A stretch of DNA of 64,000 bases, taken from NCBI RefSeq assembly GCF_029510815.1, contig NZ_CP120360.1, positions 1,550,001-1,614,000 on the forward strand. Direction: 5' to 3'. The notes under the pieces are model-generated. The model did no database searches. It had not been told where the DNA came from and worked only from the letters and a program-made list of their open reading frames with translations. Positions 1-11,473 of this stretch are shown one piece after another. The DNA is from Janibacter sp. DB-40 (GTDB taxonomy: Bacteria; Actinomycetota; Actinomycetes; Actinomycetales; Dermatophilaceae). The position numbers and the translations under genes are program-made. Position 1 is the first letter of the stretch. Each line of letters starts with the position of its first letter.

Positions 1-537
1 GATCCCGACGAGGAGGGTGTCCTGGGGGAAGTCGATGTCCCCGACGCGACGGCCGACATTGGGGTTGTCCGGCGGGAGGGTGATGCCGGCCATCGAGGCG
101 CTGCCCTGCTGGAAGTCGAAGATGCGCACGAGGTCGCCCACACTGACGGCCTCCTCCACGAGTGCGGTCATCAGGCGCGGCGTGGAGACCGCGACGTCCA
201 CGCCCCACGACTCGTCGAACATCCACTCGTTCTTCGGGTTGTTCACCCGGGCGACGGTGCGCGGGATGCCGAACTCGGTCTTGGCCAGCAGGGAGACGAC
301 GAGGTTGGCCTTGTCGTCCCCGGTCGCGGCCACGACGACATCGCCCGTCTGCAGCGCGGCCTCCTGCAGCGTGGCGATCTCGCAGGCATCGCCGGCGAGC
401 CAGCCGGCCCGGGGGAGGCGGGACATCCGCTCCTCCGTGGTCGCCTTGTCGATGAAGAGCACCTCGTGCTCGTTGTCGAGCAGCTCCTGGCCGATGGACG
501 TCCCCACGGACCCGGCTCCGACGATGATGACGCGCAT
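1..537 (-). CDS. trkA: TrkA family potassium uptake regulator (3' end outside window)
   Basis: Cytosolic regulatory subunit of a Trk/Ktr-type K+ system that senses NAD(H)/nucleotides through a Rossmann RCK_N domain. The reverse strand opens with ATG at 537 and reads MRVIIVGAGSVGTSIGQELL, a classic GxGxxG dinucleotide fold. The TATGDDKAN-type segment and a later RCK_C-like part follow, and the frame runs off the left edge after 179 codons. It starts 2 nt after the stop of the next trkA-like gene (540-1205), so the two form one operon like the CeoB/CeoC pair of mycobacteria (family knowledge). No channel subunit is visible beside it other than the KimA-type permease on the other strand. Confidence 0.85.
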   Translation of the reverse strand, partial: MRVIIVGAGSVGTSIGQELLDNEHEVLFIDKATTEERMSRLPRAGWLAGDACEIATLQEAALQTGDVVVAATGDDKANLVVSLLAKTEFGIPRTVARVNNPKNEWMFDESWGVDVAVSTPRLMTALVEEAVSVGDLVRIFDFQQGSASMAGITLPPDNPNVGRRVGDIDFPQDTLLVGI

Positions 538-539
538 GC

Positions 540-1205
540 TCAGCTCTCCCTCGGGGGTGGGTTGTCGAGGATGCGCTCCACCGCGTCGAGGCGGGGACGC
601 TCGATGACGAGGTGGAGCAGGTCGCCCTCCTGGTGGACCGTCTGCGGCCCGGGAAGCACGCCCTCGCCCAACCGGGTCACGTAGGCCACCCGGGCCCCGG
701 TCAGCTCCTCGACCCGGGTCAGGGACACGCCCACCCAGCTCTCGTCCACCGCCATCTCGGCGATGACGATCCGCCCGGACGCATCGGCCATCTCGCTGGC
801 GAGCCCCTGGGGCAGGAGGCGCCGCAGCATCTGGTCGGCCGTCCACCGGACGGTGGCGACCGTCGGGATCCCGAGGCGCTGGTAGACCTGCGCCCGGTCC
901 GGGTCGTAGATGCGGGCGACGACGTGCTGGACGCCGAAGGTCTCGCGGGCGACGCGCGCGGCGAGGATGTTGGAGTTGTCCCCGCTGGAGACCGCCGCGA
1001 GCGCGTGGGCGTCCTCGATCCCCGCCTTGAGCAGGGTGTCGCGGTCGAAGCCGACGCCGGCGACGCGTCGGCCGGTGAAGTCGCTGCCGAGGCGCTGGAA
1101 GGACGCGGGGTTCTGGTCGACGACGGCGACATCGTGGCCCATCCCCTCCAGGGAACGCGCCAACGATGCGCCGACCCGGCCGCAGCCCATGATCACGAAG
1201 TGCAC
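540..1205 (-). CDS. trkA: TrkA family potassium uptake regulator
   Basis: 221 aa, full length for a single RCK_N + RCK_C TrkA protein. The N-terminus MHFVIMGCGRVGASLARSL is the nucleotide-binding glycine-rich loop. The VVDQNP acidic end of beta-2 follows, and the C-terminal 80 residues form the TrkA_C domain. GTG at 1205 is chosen because TAACGT (1217-1212, reverse strand) lies exactly 6 nt upstream, giving a leaderless -10/start arrangement. It is the first gene of a two-gene trkA operon, divergent from the K+ permease at 1250 with only 44 bp between. It probably gates K+ uptake in the membrane. Whether it partners the KimA-type permease is inference. Confidence 0.9.
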   Translation of the reverse strand: MHFVIMGCGRVGASLARSLEGMGHDVAVVDQNPASFQRLGSDFTGRRVAGVGFDRDTLLKAGIEDAHALAAVSSGDNSNILAARVARETFGVQHVVARIYDPDRAQVYQRLGIPTVATVRWTADQMLRRLLPQGLASEMADASGRIVIAEMAVDESWVGVSLTRVEELTGARVAYVTRLGEGVLPGPQTVHQEGDLLHLVIERPRLDAVERILDNPPPRES

Positions 1206-1249
1206 ACGACGACGTTACTCGCCGGGCGCCCGCGGCCTACACTCGCCGG
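1206..1249. promoter_or_regulatory. Divergent leaderless promoters of trkA pair and kimA-like gene
   Basis: The 44-bp gap holds two outward -10 boxes. TACACT at 1238-1243 lies 6 nt before the GTG at 1250, and TAACGT (reverse, 1217-1212) lies 6 nt before the GTG at 1205. Neither gene has a Shine-Dalgarno sequence, which fits leaderless mRNAs. There is no room for a ydaO/c-di-AMP riboswitch, the element that controls kimA in Bacillus. Confidence 0.6.
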
Positions 1250-3256
1250 GTGTCTTCAGGACAACTTCTCAAGCGCATGGTCCTCGGTCGCGCGAAACGC
1301 AGCGACCGGCTGGGCGAGACGCTGCTCCCGAAGCGCATCGCCCTCCCGGTCTTCGCCAGCGACACGCTGAGCTCCGTCGCCTACGCACCGGACGAGATCC
1401 TGCTGACCCTGGGCCTGGCCGGGGGGGCGCTCGCGGTCACCAGGTCGTGGCCGGTCGCCCTGGCCGTCGTCGCCGTCATGGTGGTCGTGATCGCCAGCTA
1501 CCGGCAGAACGTGCACGCCTACCCGTCCGGGGGCGGCGACTACGAGATCGCCAGCACGAACCTGGGCCCCCGCGCCGGCCTGACCGTCGCCAGTGCGCTC
1601 ATCGTCGACTACGTGCTGACGGTCGCGGTGTCGATCTCCTCCGGGGTGCAGAACGCCGCGGCCGCCTTCGGGTTCCTCGAGGGACACGAGGTGGTCGCCG
1701 GTCTCGTCCTCATCGCCGCGCTCACCGCGGTCAACCTGCGAGGGGTGCGCGAGTCGGGACGCACCTTCGCCGTCCCCACCTACCTCTTCATGCTCACCGT
1801 GCTCGGGATGGCCATGGTCGCCATCGTGCGACGCACCACGGGGACGCTGCCGCAGGCCGAGAGCGCCGGCCTGACGCTCGCGCCCGAGCCGGGCTACGAG
1901 CAGCTGGGCACCCTCGCCATGGCCTTCCTGGTCCTGCGGGCCTTCTCCTCCGGGTGTGCGGCTCTGACCGGTGTGCAGGCGATCAGCAACGGCGTGCCGG
2001 CCTTCAGGACGCCGAAGAGCCGCAACGCCGCCGCGACGCTCGTGCTCATGGGCGCGATCGCCGTGACGCTCTTCGTCGCGATGATCGCCCTGGCCCGTTG
2101 GACCGGTGTCCAGATCGCCGAGGACCCGGCGACGCAGCTGCTGCGCGACGGTGAGCCGGTCGGCGAGGACTACGTGCAGCACACGATCATGGGCCAGGTC
2201 TCGCACGCGGTGTTCGAGGGCTTCCCGGCCGGGGTCTTCCTCGTGGCGGTCGTCACCGGGCTGATCCTCGTGCTCGCCGCCAACACCGCCTTCAACGGCT
2301 TCCCCGTCCTCGGGTCGATCCTCGCCCGGGACGGGTACCTGCCCAGCCAGCTGCACACCCGCGGTGACCGGCTGGCCTTCTCCAACGGGATCCTGCTGCT
2401 CGCGGGGGCCGCCGCCCTGCTGATCACCGTCTACGACGCCAGCGTCACACGCCTGATCCAGCTGTACATCGTCGGGGTCTTCGTCTCCTTCACGGTGAGC
2501 CAGGCCGGGATGGTCCGGCACTGGAACCGCCACCTGGCGGTGGAGAAGGACAAGCGGTCGCGACGGCAGATGCTGCGGCGTCGGGCGCTGAACGTCGTCG
2601 GAGCCGTCCTGTCGGGGATCGTGCTGCTCGTCGTCCTGGTGACGAAGTTCGCGGAGGGGGCCGGGTTCGCCATCGCCGCGATGGCCGCGTTCTACGTCCT
2701 CATGCGGGCGATCCAGCGCCACTACCAGCGGGTGCGCCAGGAGCTGTCCGTCGCCGAGGAGGACACCTCCCAGCAGCTGCTCCCGTCGCGGGTGCACGCC
2801 ATCGTGCTCGTGAGCAGGGTCAACAAGCCCGCGCTGCGCGCGATGGCCTACGCCAAGGCCACGCGTCCCTCCAGCCTGGAGGCGGTGACGGTCGACGTCG
2901 ATGCCGATGCCACGGCGGCCCTCCAGGGCGAGTGGTACCGCCGGGGGATCCCGGTCCCGCTCACGGCGCTCGACTCGCCCTACCGCGACGTCACCCGGCC
3001 CGTCGTGGAGCACGTGAAGTCGATCCGCACGGGCAACCCGCGCGACCTGGTCGTGGTCTACATCCCGCAGTACGTGCTCGGCCACTGGTGGGAGCAGCTC
3101 TTGCACAACCAGTCGGCGCTGCGCCTGCGCAGCCGGTTGATCTTCACCCCGGGTGTCATGGTCTCCTCGGTGCCCTGGCAGCTGGCCAGCTCCGAGGGAG
3201 CCGAGGAGAAGCTGGACCGGCCGGCGGCCGGTGACGTGAGACGGGGAGGAGCATGA
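1250..3256 (+). CDS. kimA: KimA-type (KUP/APC superfamily) potassium permease
   Basis: 668 aa. About 12 membrane segments (residues ~30-490) are followed by a ~150-residue cytosolic tail. Blocks that match Bacillus KimA/YdaO as I remember it: SSVAYAPDEI in TM1, AYPSGGGDYEIAS, VDYILTVAVSIS-like VDYVLTVAVSIS, FSSGCAALTGVQAISN, and in the tail LLHNQSALRLRSRL. Generic annotation would be APC amino-acid permease, but the conserved tail and the position beside trkA genes favour high-affinity H+/K+ symport. The GTG start is set by TACACT-N6-GTG. The stop overlaps the next start by ATGA. An amino-acid substrate cannot be excluded from sequence alone. Confidence 0.8.
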   Translation: MSSGQLLKRMVLGRAKRSDRLGETLLPKRIALPVFASDTLSSVAYAPDEILLTLGLAGGALAVTRSWPVALAVVAVMVVVIASYRQNVHAYPSGGGDYEIASTNLGPRAGLTVASALIVDYVLTVAVSISSGVQNAAAAFGFLEGHEVVAGLVLIAALTAVNLRGVRESGRTFAVPTYLFMLTVLGMAMVAIVRRTTGTLPQAESAGLTLAPEPGYEQLGTLAMAFLVLRAFSSGCAALTGVQAISNGVPAFRTPKSRNAAATLVLMGAIAVTLFVAMIALARWTGVQIAEDPATQLLRDGEPVGEDYVQHTIMGQVSHAVFEGFPAGVFLVAVVTGLILVLAANTAFNGFPVLGSILARDGYLPSQLHTRGDRLAFSNGILLLAGAAALLITVYDASVTRLIQLYIVGVFVSFTVSQAGMVRHWNRHLAVEKDKRSRRQMLRRRALNVVGAVLSGIVLLVVLVTKFAEGAGFAIAAMAAFYVLMRAIQRHYQRVRQELSVAEEDTSQQLLPSRVHAIVLVSRVNKPALRAMAYAKATRPSSLEAVTVDVDADATAALQGEWYRRGIPVPLTALDSPYRDVTRPVVEHVKSIRTGNPRDLVVVYIPQYVLGHWWEQLLHNQSALRLRSRLIFTPGVMVSSVPWQLASSEGAEEKLDRPAAGDVRRGGA

Positions 3257-4584
3257 GCACCGTGGCTGCTGACGAGCTGACGACCGGGGACGTGGTCGAC
3301 GTCGAGGTCGGTCCGATCGCCCATGGCGGCCACTGCGTCGCCCGGTACGAGGGACGGGTGCTCTTCGTGCGGCACACCGTCCCCGGTGAGCGGGTGCGGG
3401 CGAGGATCACCGAGGGTGGCCCGGGCGACCGGTTCCTGCGGGCGGACGCCGTCGACGTCCTCGAGGCCTCGCCGCACCGGGTGCCCCCGCGCTGTCCCGT
3501 CTCCGGCCCCGGCGGGTGCGGCGGCTGCGACTTCCAGCACGTGTCCACCGCCCACCAGCGCGAGCTGAAGGGGCAGGTGGTCGCCGAGCAGCTCCAGCGC
3601 CTCGCCGGCATCGACCGTGACGTCACCGTCGAGGCCCTCGGTGACGCCGACGGGCTCGGGTACCGCACCCGGGTGGAGTTCGCCGTGGACGGCCCGACGA
3701 TCGGGCTGCGGCGGCACCGCAGCCACGAGATCGAGCCCGTGCCCGGGTGCCCGATCGCCGTGCCCGAGGTCGACGCCGCCCTCGCGGACGCGCGGGCCGA
3801 GGTCGTGGACACGCCGCACGCCCTGGACGGGATCGCCGCGCTCGACGTCGTCGTGCCCTCGGGCGAGAACGACACGGTGGTCGTCGAGGTGCCCGTGGGG
3901 GCGACGCCACCCGCCATCCCGATCACCGAGGTCGTCCCCGTCCCGAGCGGACCGATGGCCATGGGCGTGGACGCCCGCGGGTTCTGGCAGGTCCACCGGG
4001 ACGCCCCCCGGGCCTTCGTCGAGGCCGTGCTCGCCGCGGCCCGCGTCGCGCCGGGGGAGCGGGTGCTCGACCTGTACTGCGGCGTCGGGCTGTTCTCCGT
4101 GCCGCTCGCCGCGGCGACGGGGGAGTCCGGCCAGCTCGTCGCGGTCGAGTCCGACAGCCGGGCCACCGAGCGCCTGCGCGACAACCTCGCCGACCGCCCG
4201 TGGTCGCTCGTCGTCCCCGGCCGGGTCGATGACCTCCTCGGGGTGCCGCGCAAGGGGCCGAAGGGAGCGCGGGGCCGCACCCGTCGGCGCGCCCCGGCCC
4301 GCTCGGACCTGCTGCCACCGAGCGCGGACGTCGTCGTGCTCGACCCGCCACGCACCGGTGCGGGCAAGGGAGTCGTCGAGGCGCTCACCTCCCTTCGTCC
4401 CCGGCGCATGGTCTACGTCGCCTGCGACCCGGCGGCCCTGGCCCGCGACACGTCCTACCTCGCCGACCGCGGGTACGCGTTGACGGGCCTGCGCGCCCTC
4501 GACGCCTTCCCGATGACCCACCACGTGGAGTGCATCGCCGTCTTCGAGCCCACAAGGGCCCGAGAGGCACCGCCCCACCCGTGA
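3253..4584 (+). CDS. TRAM-domain class I SAM-dependent RNA (uracil-C5) methyltransferase
   Basis: 443 aa, RumA/TrmA family, which methylates uridine C5 in rRNA or tRNA. An N-terminal TRAM domain (residues ~8-70) is followed by a cysteine cluster around residues 81-92 (CPVSGPGGCGGC). With a later Cys (PGCPI) this could ligate a 4Fe-4S cluster as in RlmD. The SAM site is VLDLYCGVG near residue 271. The catalytic Cys lies in YVACDPAALARD near 393, and the catalytic Glu is in HHVECIAVF at the C-terminus. The ATG overlaps the permease stop, so the two are co-translated. The same pair occurs in mycobacteria (family knowledge). The exact nucleotide target is not predictable here. Confidence 0.88.
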   Translation: MSTVAADELTTGDVVDVEVGPIAHGGHCVARYEGRVLFVRHTVPGERVRARITEGGPGDRFLRADAVDVLEASPHRVPPRCPVSGPGGCGGCDFQHVSTAHQRELKGQVVAEQLQRLAGIDRDVTVEALGDADGLGYRTRVEFAVDGPTIGLRRHRSHEIEPVPGCPIAVPEVDAALADARAEVVDTPHALDGIAALDVVVPSGENDTVVVEVPVGATPPAIPITEVVPVPSGPMAMGVDARGFWQVHRDAPRAFVEAVLAAARVAPGERVLDLYCGVGLFSVPLAAATGESGQLVAVESDSRATERLRDNLADRPWSLVVPGRVDDLLGVPRKGPKGARGRTRRRAPARSDLLPPSADVVVLDPPRTGAGKGVVEALTSLRPRRMVYVACDPAALARDTSYLADRGYALTGLRALDAFPMTHHVECIAVFEPTRAREAPPHP

Positions 4585-4658
4585 CGTGGCGGCGGATCTG
4601 CGGGAGAGTGGGCAGCAGAGCCCCTCCGACGGGTCCCCGCGCCGGTGCGAGGTGGCTG

Positions 4659-4699
4659 TGATAGATTTATCTTGACGTCAAGATACCTATATCAAGGAG
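4659..4699 (+). promoter_or_regulatory. acnA promoter with 18-bp palindromic operator
   Basis: TATCTTGACGTCAAGATA at 4668-4685 is a perfect 18-bp palindrome. An extended -10 (TGA-TAGATT, 4659-4667) lies immediately upstream, so the operator would cover the transcription start. AAGGAG at 4694-4699 is the ribosome site, 6 nt before the GTG at 4706. The palindrome resembles operators of the UrtR/TamR group of MarR regulators that control aconitase in Streptomyces (recalled family knowledge). No marR gene lies in the window. Confidence 0.7.
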
Positions 4700-4705
4700 T
4701 CGACT

Positions 4706-7507
<2,802 letters not shown>

Positions 7508-7517
7508 TCCGGCCTGG

Positions 7518-7547
7518 CGAAGGGGTCCGCTTCTGCGGGCCCCTTCG
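7518..7547 (+). terminator. Hairpin after acnA
   Basis: A 13-bp stem (CGAAGGGGTCCGC / GCGGGCCCCTTCG, one G-T pair) with a TTCT loop begins 11 nt after the acnA stop. It has no long U-tract, as is common in high-GC actinobacteria. Confidence 0.7.
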
Positions 7548-7685
7548 TCGTGTCCGGCGGCGCGGGCTGGAGGGATACGGCCCTTGGTCGTTCGTTCCTC
7601 ACTCCCTGAGTCGGGCCGCATCCTCCTGCCCGCGCCACCTCCTCCCTCGATCTTCCGCGCCCTCCTGAGATCGCTCACCATGCCG

Positions 7686-7706
7686 TAGACTCGAACAGGT
7701 GTTCGA
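7686..7706 (+). promoter_or_regulatory. LexA (SOS) box on a leaderless promoter
   Basis: TCGAAC-AGGT-GTTCGA at 7691-7706 is a perfect match to the Gram-positive/actinobacterial SOS box (TCGAAC-N4-GTTCGA). It abuts the -10 TAGACT (7686-7691), which lies 7 nt before the GTG at 7699. LexA binding would cover the start site. The seven-base inverted repeat extends to TCGAACA/TGTTCGA. Confidence 0.75.
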
Positions 7707-8142
7707 TCAAAGTTCGGCGGAGCCACCGGTGCGCACGGCTGCGCCGGGGTCGCCGGGGGCGCACACCGCGGCCCGGGCGAAGGGGGGACCGCCCGGCTGG
7801 CCGGACCGGGTGCCGCCGCCGGGGGCGCGCGGGTGGGAGCAGGCCGCGGTGTCGTGGCTGCTCGACCTCTGTCCGCCCGAGTACCGCGGTCACGCGGTGC
7901 TGCGGCGCCATCCCGTCGCCCTGGCCTGGCTGGCCGATCAGCACGTCGCGGCGCAGGTCGAGGCGATGCGACAGGCCTACCGGTGCGCCCGGATCGACCT
8001 GGGGGAGGCGCTGCCGGCGGGCACCACCCAGGCCCTCCTCGTCTGCCTGGAGCACGAGGGGCTGCGCCTGCGTGCCGCCCAGCGGGGGATCGCCCTGATC
8101 CGGGAGGTGCTCGACGGCAATGTCTTCATCGAGCGCCTGTGA
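7699..8142 (+). CDS. Conserved hypothetical protein, probable SOS-regulon member
   Basis: 147 aa, no family recognised. Residues 1-45 are Pro/Gly/Ala-rich and look disordered. Residues ~46-147 look like a compact helical domain containing [20 protein letters not shown] and ending NVFIERL. There are no membrane segments and no catalytic signature. The start is GTG at 7699, fixed by TAGACT-N7-GTG (leaderless) and overlapping a perfect LexA box. It sits alone between acnA and dxs. dxs begins 88 nt downstream with its own -10 and ribosome site, so the two need not be co-transcribed. Codon use is normal for the window, so the gene appears real and resident. Function unknown; DNA-damage control is inferred only from the box. 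Confidence 0.75.
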   Translation: MFDQSSAEPPVRTAAPGSPGAHTAARAKGGPPGWPDRVPPPGARGWEQAAVSWLLDLCPPEYRGHAVLRRHPVALAWLADQHVAAQVEAMRQAYRCARIDLGEALPAGTTQALLVCLEHEGLRLRAAQRGIALIREVLDGNVFIERL

Positions 8143-8195
8143 GTGCCGCGGTCGCCGGTGCCGGTCCCCGGACACCTCCCGGCTCCGGGGAGACG

Positions 8196-8224
8196 TAGAC
8201 TCGAGGGTCCCCACAGGAAGGAAA
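8196..8224 (+). promoter_or_regulatory. dxs -10 box and ribosome binding site
   Basis: TAGACT at 8196-8201 and GGAAGGAAAG at 8215-8224 precede the GTG at 8231. This supports the short start of dxs over the in-frame ATG at 8120 inside the upstream gene. Confidence 0.5.
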
Positions 8225-8230
8225 GCCAGC

Positions 8231-10093
8231 GTGGCAGTCCTGCAGACGATCACCTCTCCCGCCGACCTCAAGCGGGTCCCTGCCGAGCAGCTCGGCGTCC
8301 TCGCCGAGGAGATCCGGGCCTTCCTCGTCGAGCAGGTCTCGCGCAGCGGGGGGCACCTCGGGCCCAACCTCGGCGTCGTCGAGCTGACCCTGGCCATCCA
8401 CCGGGTCTTCGACTCGCCGAGCGATACCGTCGTCTTCGACACCGGGCACCAGTCCTACGTGCACAAGCTCCTGACCGGGCGGCAGGACTTCAGCGGGTTG
8501 CGCACCCGAGGTGGGCTGTCCGGCTACCCGAAGCGCTCAGAGTCCGAGCACGACGTCGTGGAGAACAGCCACGCCTCGACCTCCCTGTCGTGGGCCGAGG
8601 GCATCGCCCGGGGGTACCACCTGCGCGGCGAGGACAGGCACGCCGTCGCGGTCATCGGTGACGGTGCGCTGACCGGCGGCATGGCCTGGGAGGCGCTGAA
8701 CAACATCGCCGCCAACAAGGACCTCCCGCTCGTCATCGTCGTCAACGACAACGAGCGCTCCTACGCCCCGACGATCGGCGGACTGGCCGACCACCTGGCG
8801 ATGCTGCGGACCCACCGCCAGTACGAGCAGGTGCTCGACTGGGGCAAGGAGACGCTGCACAGGACCCCCGTCGTCGGCCGGACCGTCTACCAGGCATTCC
8901 ACTCGCTGAAGAAGGGCGCCAAGGACTTCTGGGCGCCGCAGGGCATGTTCGAGGACCTGGGGATCAAGTACGTCGGCCCCGTCGACGGCCACGACGAGGC
9001 CGCCGTGGAGCAGGCGCTGCGCCGGGCCCGCGCCTTCGGCGGGCCGGTCATCGTCCACGTCATCACGCAGAAGGGCCGCGGTTACGACCACGCCGTGGGT
9101 GACGTCGCGGACCAGTTCCACGCGGTCGGCAAGATCAACCCCGAGACCGGTCTGCCCCTGGAGATCGCCGGACGGTCGTGGACCGACGAGTTCAGCGACG
9201 AGATGCTCGACCTCGGTCGGGAGCGCACCGACATCGTCGCCATCGCGGCGGCGATGATGATGCCCGTCGGCCTGAAGCCCTTCGCCGACGCCTACCCCGA
9301 GCGCACCATCGACGTGGGCATCGCCGAGCAGCACGCGACGACGATGGCCGCGGGCCTGGCCTTCGCGGGGATGCACCCGGTCGTCGCGATCTACGCCACC
9401 TTCCTCAACCGCGCCTTCGACCAGCTGCTCATGGACTGCGCGATGCACCGGGCGGGAGTGACCTTCGTCCTCGACCGCTCGGGCGTCACCGGACCGGACG
9501 GCGCGAGCCACCACGGCATGTGGGACATGTCCCTCGTCTCCATCGTGCCCGGCCTGCGCCTGGCCGCGCCCCGCGACGGGCAGCAGATCCGTCGCGCCCT
9601 GCGCGAGGCGGTCGACATCGACGACGGACCCACCGTCATCCGCTTCCCCAAGGGCAGCGTCGCCGAGCCGCTCGAGGCGATCTCGACCACAGAGGGTCTG
9701 GACGTGCTGGCCGGTGACACCGCGGTCGACCCCGAGGTGCTCATCGTCTCCGTCGGCTCCATGGCCGGCACCGCGACGACGGTCGGGGAGAAGCTCGAGG
9801 CCGAGGGCCACGACGTCCTCGTCGTCGACCCACGCTGGGTGCTGCCCGTGCCCGACGGCGTCATCGAGCTCGCCCGTCGGGCGGGTCGGGTCGCGGTCAT
9901 CGAGGACAACAGCGTCGCCGGCGGGGTGGGGGCCGAGGTCTCGCGGGCCCTCGAGGACGCCGGTCTGTCCGTGCCGGTGCACCGCTTCGGCCTGCCCAAG
10001 GAGTTCATCGAGCACGCCTCCCGGGCGCAGGTCCTGGAGGCCACCGGGCTGACCCCGGAGCCGATCGTCGAGCGGCTGCGCGACCACCTCTGA
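8231..10093 (+). CDS. dxs: 1-deoxy-D-xylulose-5-phosphate synthase
   Basis: 620 aa, thiamine-diphosphate enzyme that condenses pyruvate and glyceraldehyde-3-phosphate, the first step of the MEP isoprenoid pathway. The [13 protein letters not shown] segment is intact. The ThDP/Mg site is [16 protein letters not shown], and the catalytic Glu region is [15 protein letters not shown]. Transketolase N, central pyrimidine and C-terminal domains are all complete. The start GTG at 8231 is chosen for the GGAAGGAAAG site 6-7 nt upstream and the TAGACT -10. A small GGGGG-CGA-CCCCC hairpin after the stop (10100-10112) may end transcription. Confidence 0.97.
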   Translation: MAVLQTITSPADLKRVPAEQLGVLAEEIRAFLVEQVSRSGGHLGPNLGVVELTLAIHRVFDSPSDTVVFDTGHQSYVHKLLTGRQDFSGLRTRGGLSGYPKRSESEHDVVENSHASTSLSWAEGIARGYHLRGEDRHAVAVIGDGALTGGMAWEALNNIAANKDLPLVIVVNDNERSYAPTIGGLADHLAMLRTHRQYEQVLDWGKETLHRTPVVGRTVYQAFHSLKKGAKDFWAPQGMFEDLGIKYVGPVDGHDEAAVEQALRRARAFGGPVIVHVITQKGRGYDHAVGDVADQFHAVGKINPETGLPLEIAGRSWTDEFSDEMLDLGRERTDIVAIAAAMMMPVGLKPFADAYPERTIDVGIAEQHATTMAAGLAFAGMHPVVAIYATFLNRAFDQLLMDCAMHRAGVTFVLDRSGVTGPDGASHHGMWDMSLVSIVPGLRLAAPRDGQQIRRALREAVDIDDGPTVIRFPKGSVAEPLEAISTTEGLDVLAGDTAVDPEVLIVSVGSMAGTATTVGEKLEAEGHDVLVVDPRWVLPVPDGVIELARRAGRVAVIEDNSVAGGVGAEVSRALEDAGLSVPVHRFGLPKEFIEHASRAQVLEATGLTPEPIVERLRDHL

Positions 10094-10276
10094 CAGGCGG
10101 GGGGCGACCCCCTTCGTCCTCGGGTGTCACCGCAGGACACCAGTCCCCGGCGAATATGGGGTGCCGGACCACACCCGCCCCGGTGTCGTGCGGGCTACCT
10201 TCGCCGGAACGGTTGAGCGTCAACGGTTCTCGTTGCAGCAAAGGCGCGAGCGCTCACCGAGGGTGGAGGTCATCCC

Positions 10277-11473
10277 ATGACACAGCGTTGGATCATCCTG
10301 ACGGGCACGGCCCTGAGCCTGTCCCTGGCGGCGTGCGGCGCTCCCGGCCAGGCCAGCGGTGGTGGGGACGACGGCGGTGGCGATGCCCCCTTCGAGGTGG
10401 GCCTCGTCTACAGCAAGTCCGGCCCGCTCGCTCCGTACGGGGCGCAGTACAAGGCGGCCTTCGACGTCGGGCTCGACTACGCCACCGACGGCACCGGCGA
10501 GGTCGACGGCCGGGAGATCCGGATCAGCGAGAAGGACGACGCGGGTGACCCGTCGAAGGCCGTGTCGGCCGCGACCACCCTCATCGGCCAGGGCAGCGAC
10601 ATCCTCGCCGGTTCCACCTCATCGGGCGTGGCCCTGCAGGTCGCTCCGCTCGCCAAGGACAACAAGACCCTCTTCATCTCCGGTCCCGCCGCCACGGACG
10701 GGGTCACCGGGCTGAACGAGTACACCTTCCGCTCCGGTCGCCAGACCTACCAGGACGTCGCCACGGCGGGCACCATGCTCGGTGACGTCGACGGCAAGAA
10801 GGTCACCGTCCTGGCCCAGGACAGCGCCTTCGGCACCGCGAACATCGACGCCGTCAAGGGCGTCCTGGGGGAGAAGGGGGCCGAGGTCACCGCGATCGAG
10901 GCGCCGGCCGCGGCCAAGGACTTCACCCCCTTCGCGACGAAGATCAAGAGCCAGTCGCCCGACCTGCTCTTCGTCGCCTGGGCGGGGGAGAACGCCACGT
11001 CGATGTGGGGCACGCTCTCGCAGCAGGGCGTCTTCGAGACCACGACCGTCGTGACCGGCCTGGACATCAAGGCCACCCACTCGCTCTTCGGTGAGGCGGG
11101 CACGAAGATCGACTTCCTCTCCCACTTCTTCAAGGGGGCGGCCGACAACGAGGCGTACACGGCGCTCGAGAGCGGCCTGGAGGAGAACGGCGAGGAGGTC
11201 GACCTCTTCAGCAACGACGGCTTCGTCGCCGCCCAGATGGTCGTCCACGCCCTCAAGGAGGGCGAGGGTGACACCAACGCGATGATCGACGCGCTCGAGG
11301 GCTGGACCTTCGAGGGGCCCAAGGGCGACATGGAGATCCGCGCCGAGGACCACGCCATGCTCCAGCCGATGTTCACCGTCTCGCTGGAGAAGGAGGGCGG
11401 CGAGTTCGCGCCCGTCCTCGGCGAGACCATCGCCCCGGCCGACGTGGCTCCTCCCGTCGCCTCCGGCAAGTGA
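10277..11473 (+). CDS. livK: Liv-type ABC transporter substrate-binding lipoprotein
   Basis: 398 aa periplasmic-binding-fold protein (peripla_BP_6, Leu/Ile/Val-binding group). A lipoprotein signal peptide ends LSLSLAAC with Cys20 as lipid anchor, then a Gly/Asp-rich linker, then VGLVYSKSGPLAPYG, the usual start of this fold. Ligand is unknown: the family also covers amides, urea and aromatics. It is first of a six-gene operon and its stop overlaps the next GTG. Upstream (10094-10276) there are AACGGTT direct repeats and GTTGA-GCG-TCAAC at ~10209-10230, which could be regulatory. GGTGGAGG serves as ribosome site. Confidence 0.9.
   Translation: MTQRWIILTGTALSLSLAACGAPGQASGGGDDGGGDAPFEVGLVYSKSGPLAPYGAQYKAAFDVGLDYATDGTGEVDGREIRISEKDDAGDPSKAVSAATTLIGQGSDILAGSTSSGVALQVAPLAKDNKTLFISGPAATDGVTGLNEYTFRSGRQTYQDVATAGTMLGDVDGKKVTVLAQDSAFGTANIDAVKGVLGEKGAEVTAIEAPAAAKDFTPFATKIKSQSPDLLFVAWAGENATSMWGTLSQQGVFETTTVVTGLDIKATHSLFGEAGTKIDFLSHFFKGAADNEAYTALESGLEENGEEVDLFSNDGFVAAQMVVHALKEGEGDTNAMIDALEGWTFEGPKGDMEIRAEDHAMLQPMFTVSLEKEGGEFAPVLGETIAPADVAPPVASGK

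Noticed and set aside
1206..1249. c-di-AMP (ydaO) riboswitch before the KimA-like gene
   Set aside because: Only 44 bp separate the divergent starts and the gene appears leaderless; no space for the aptamer.
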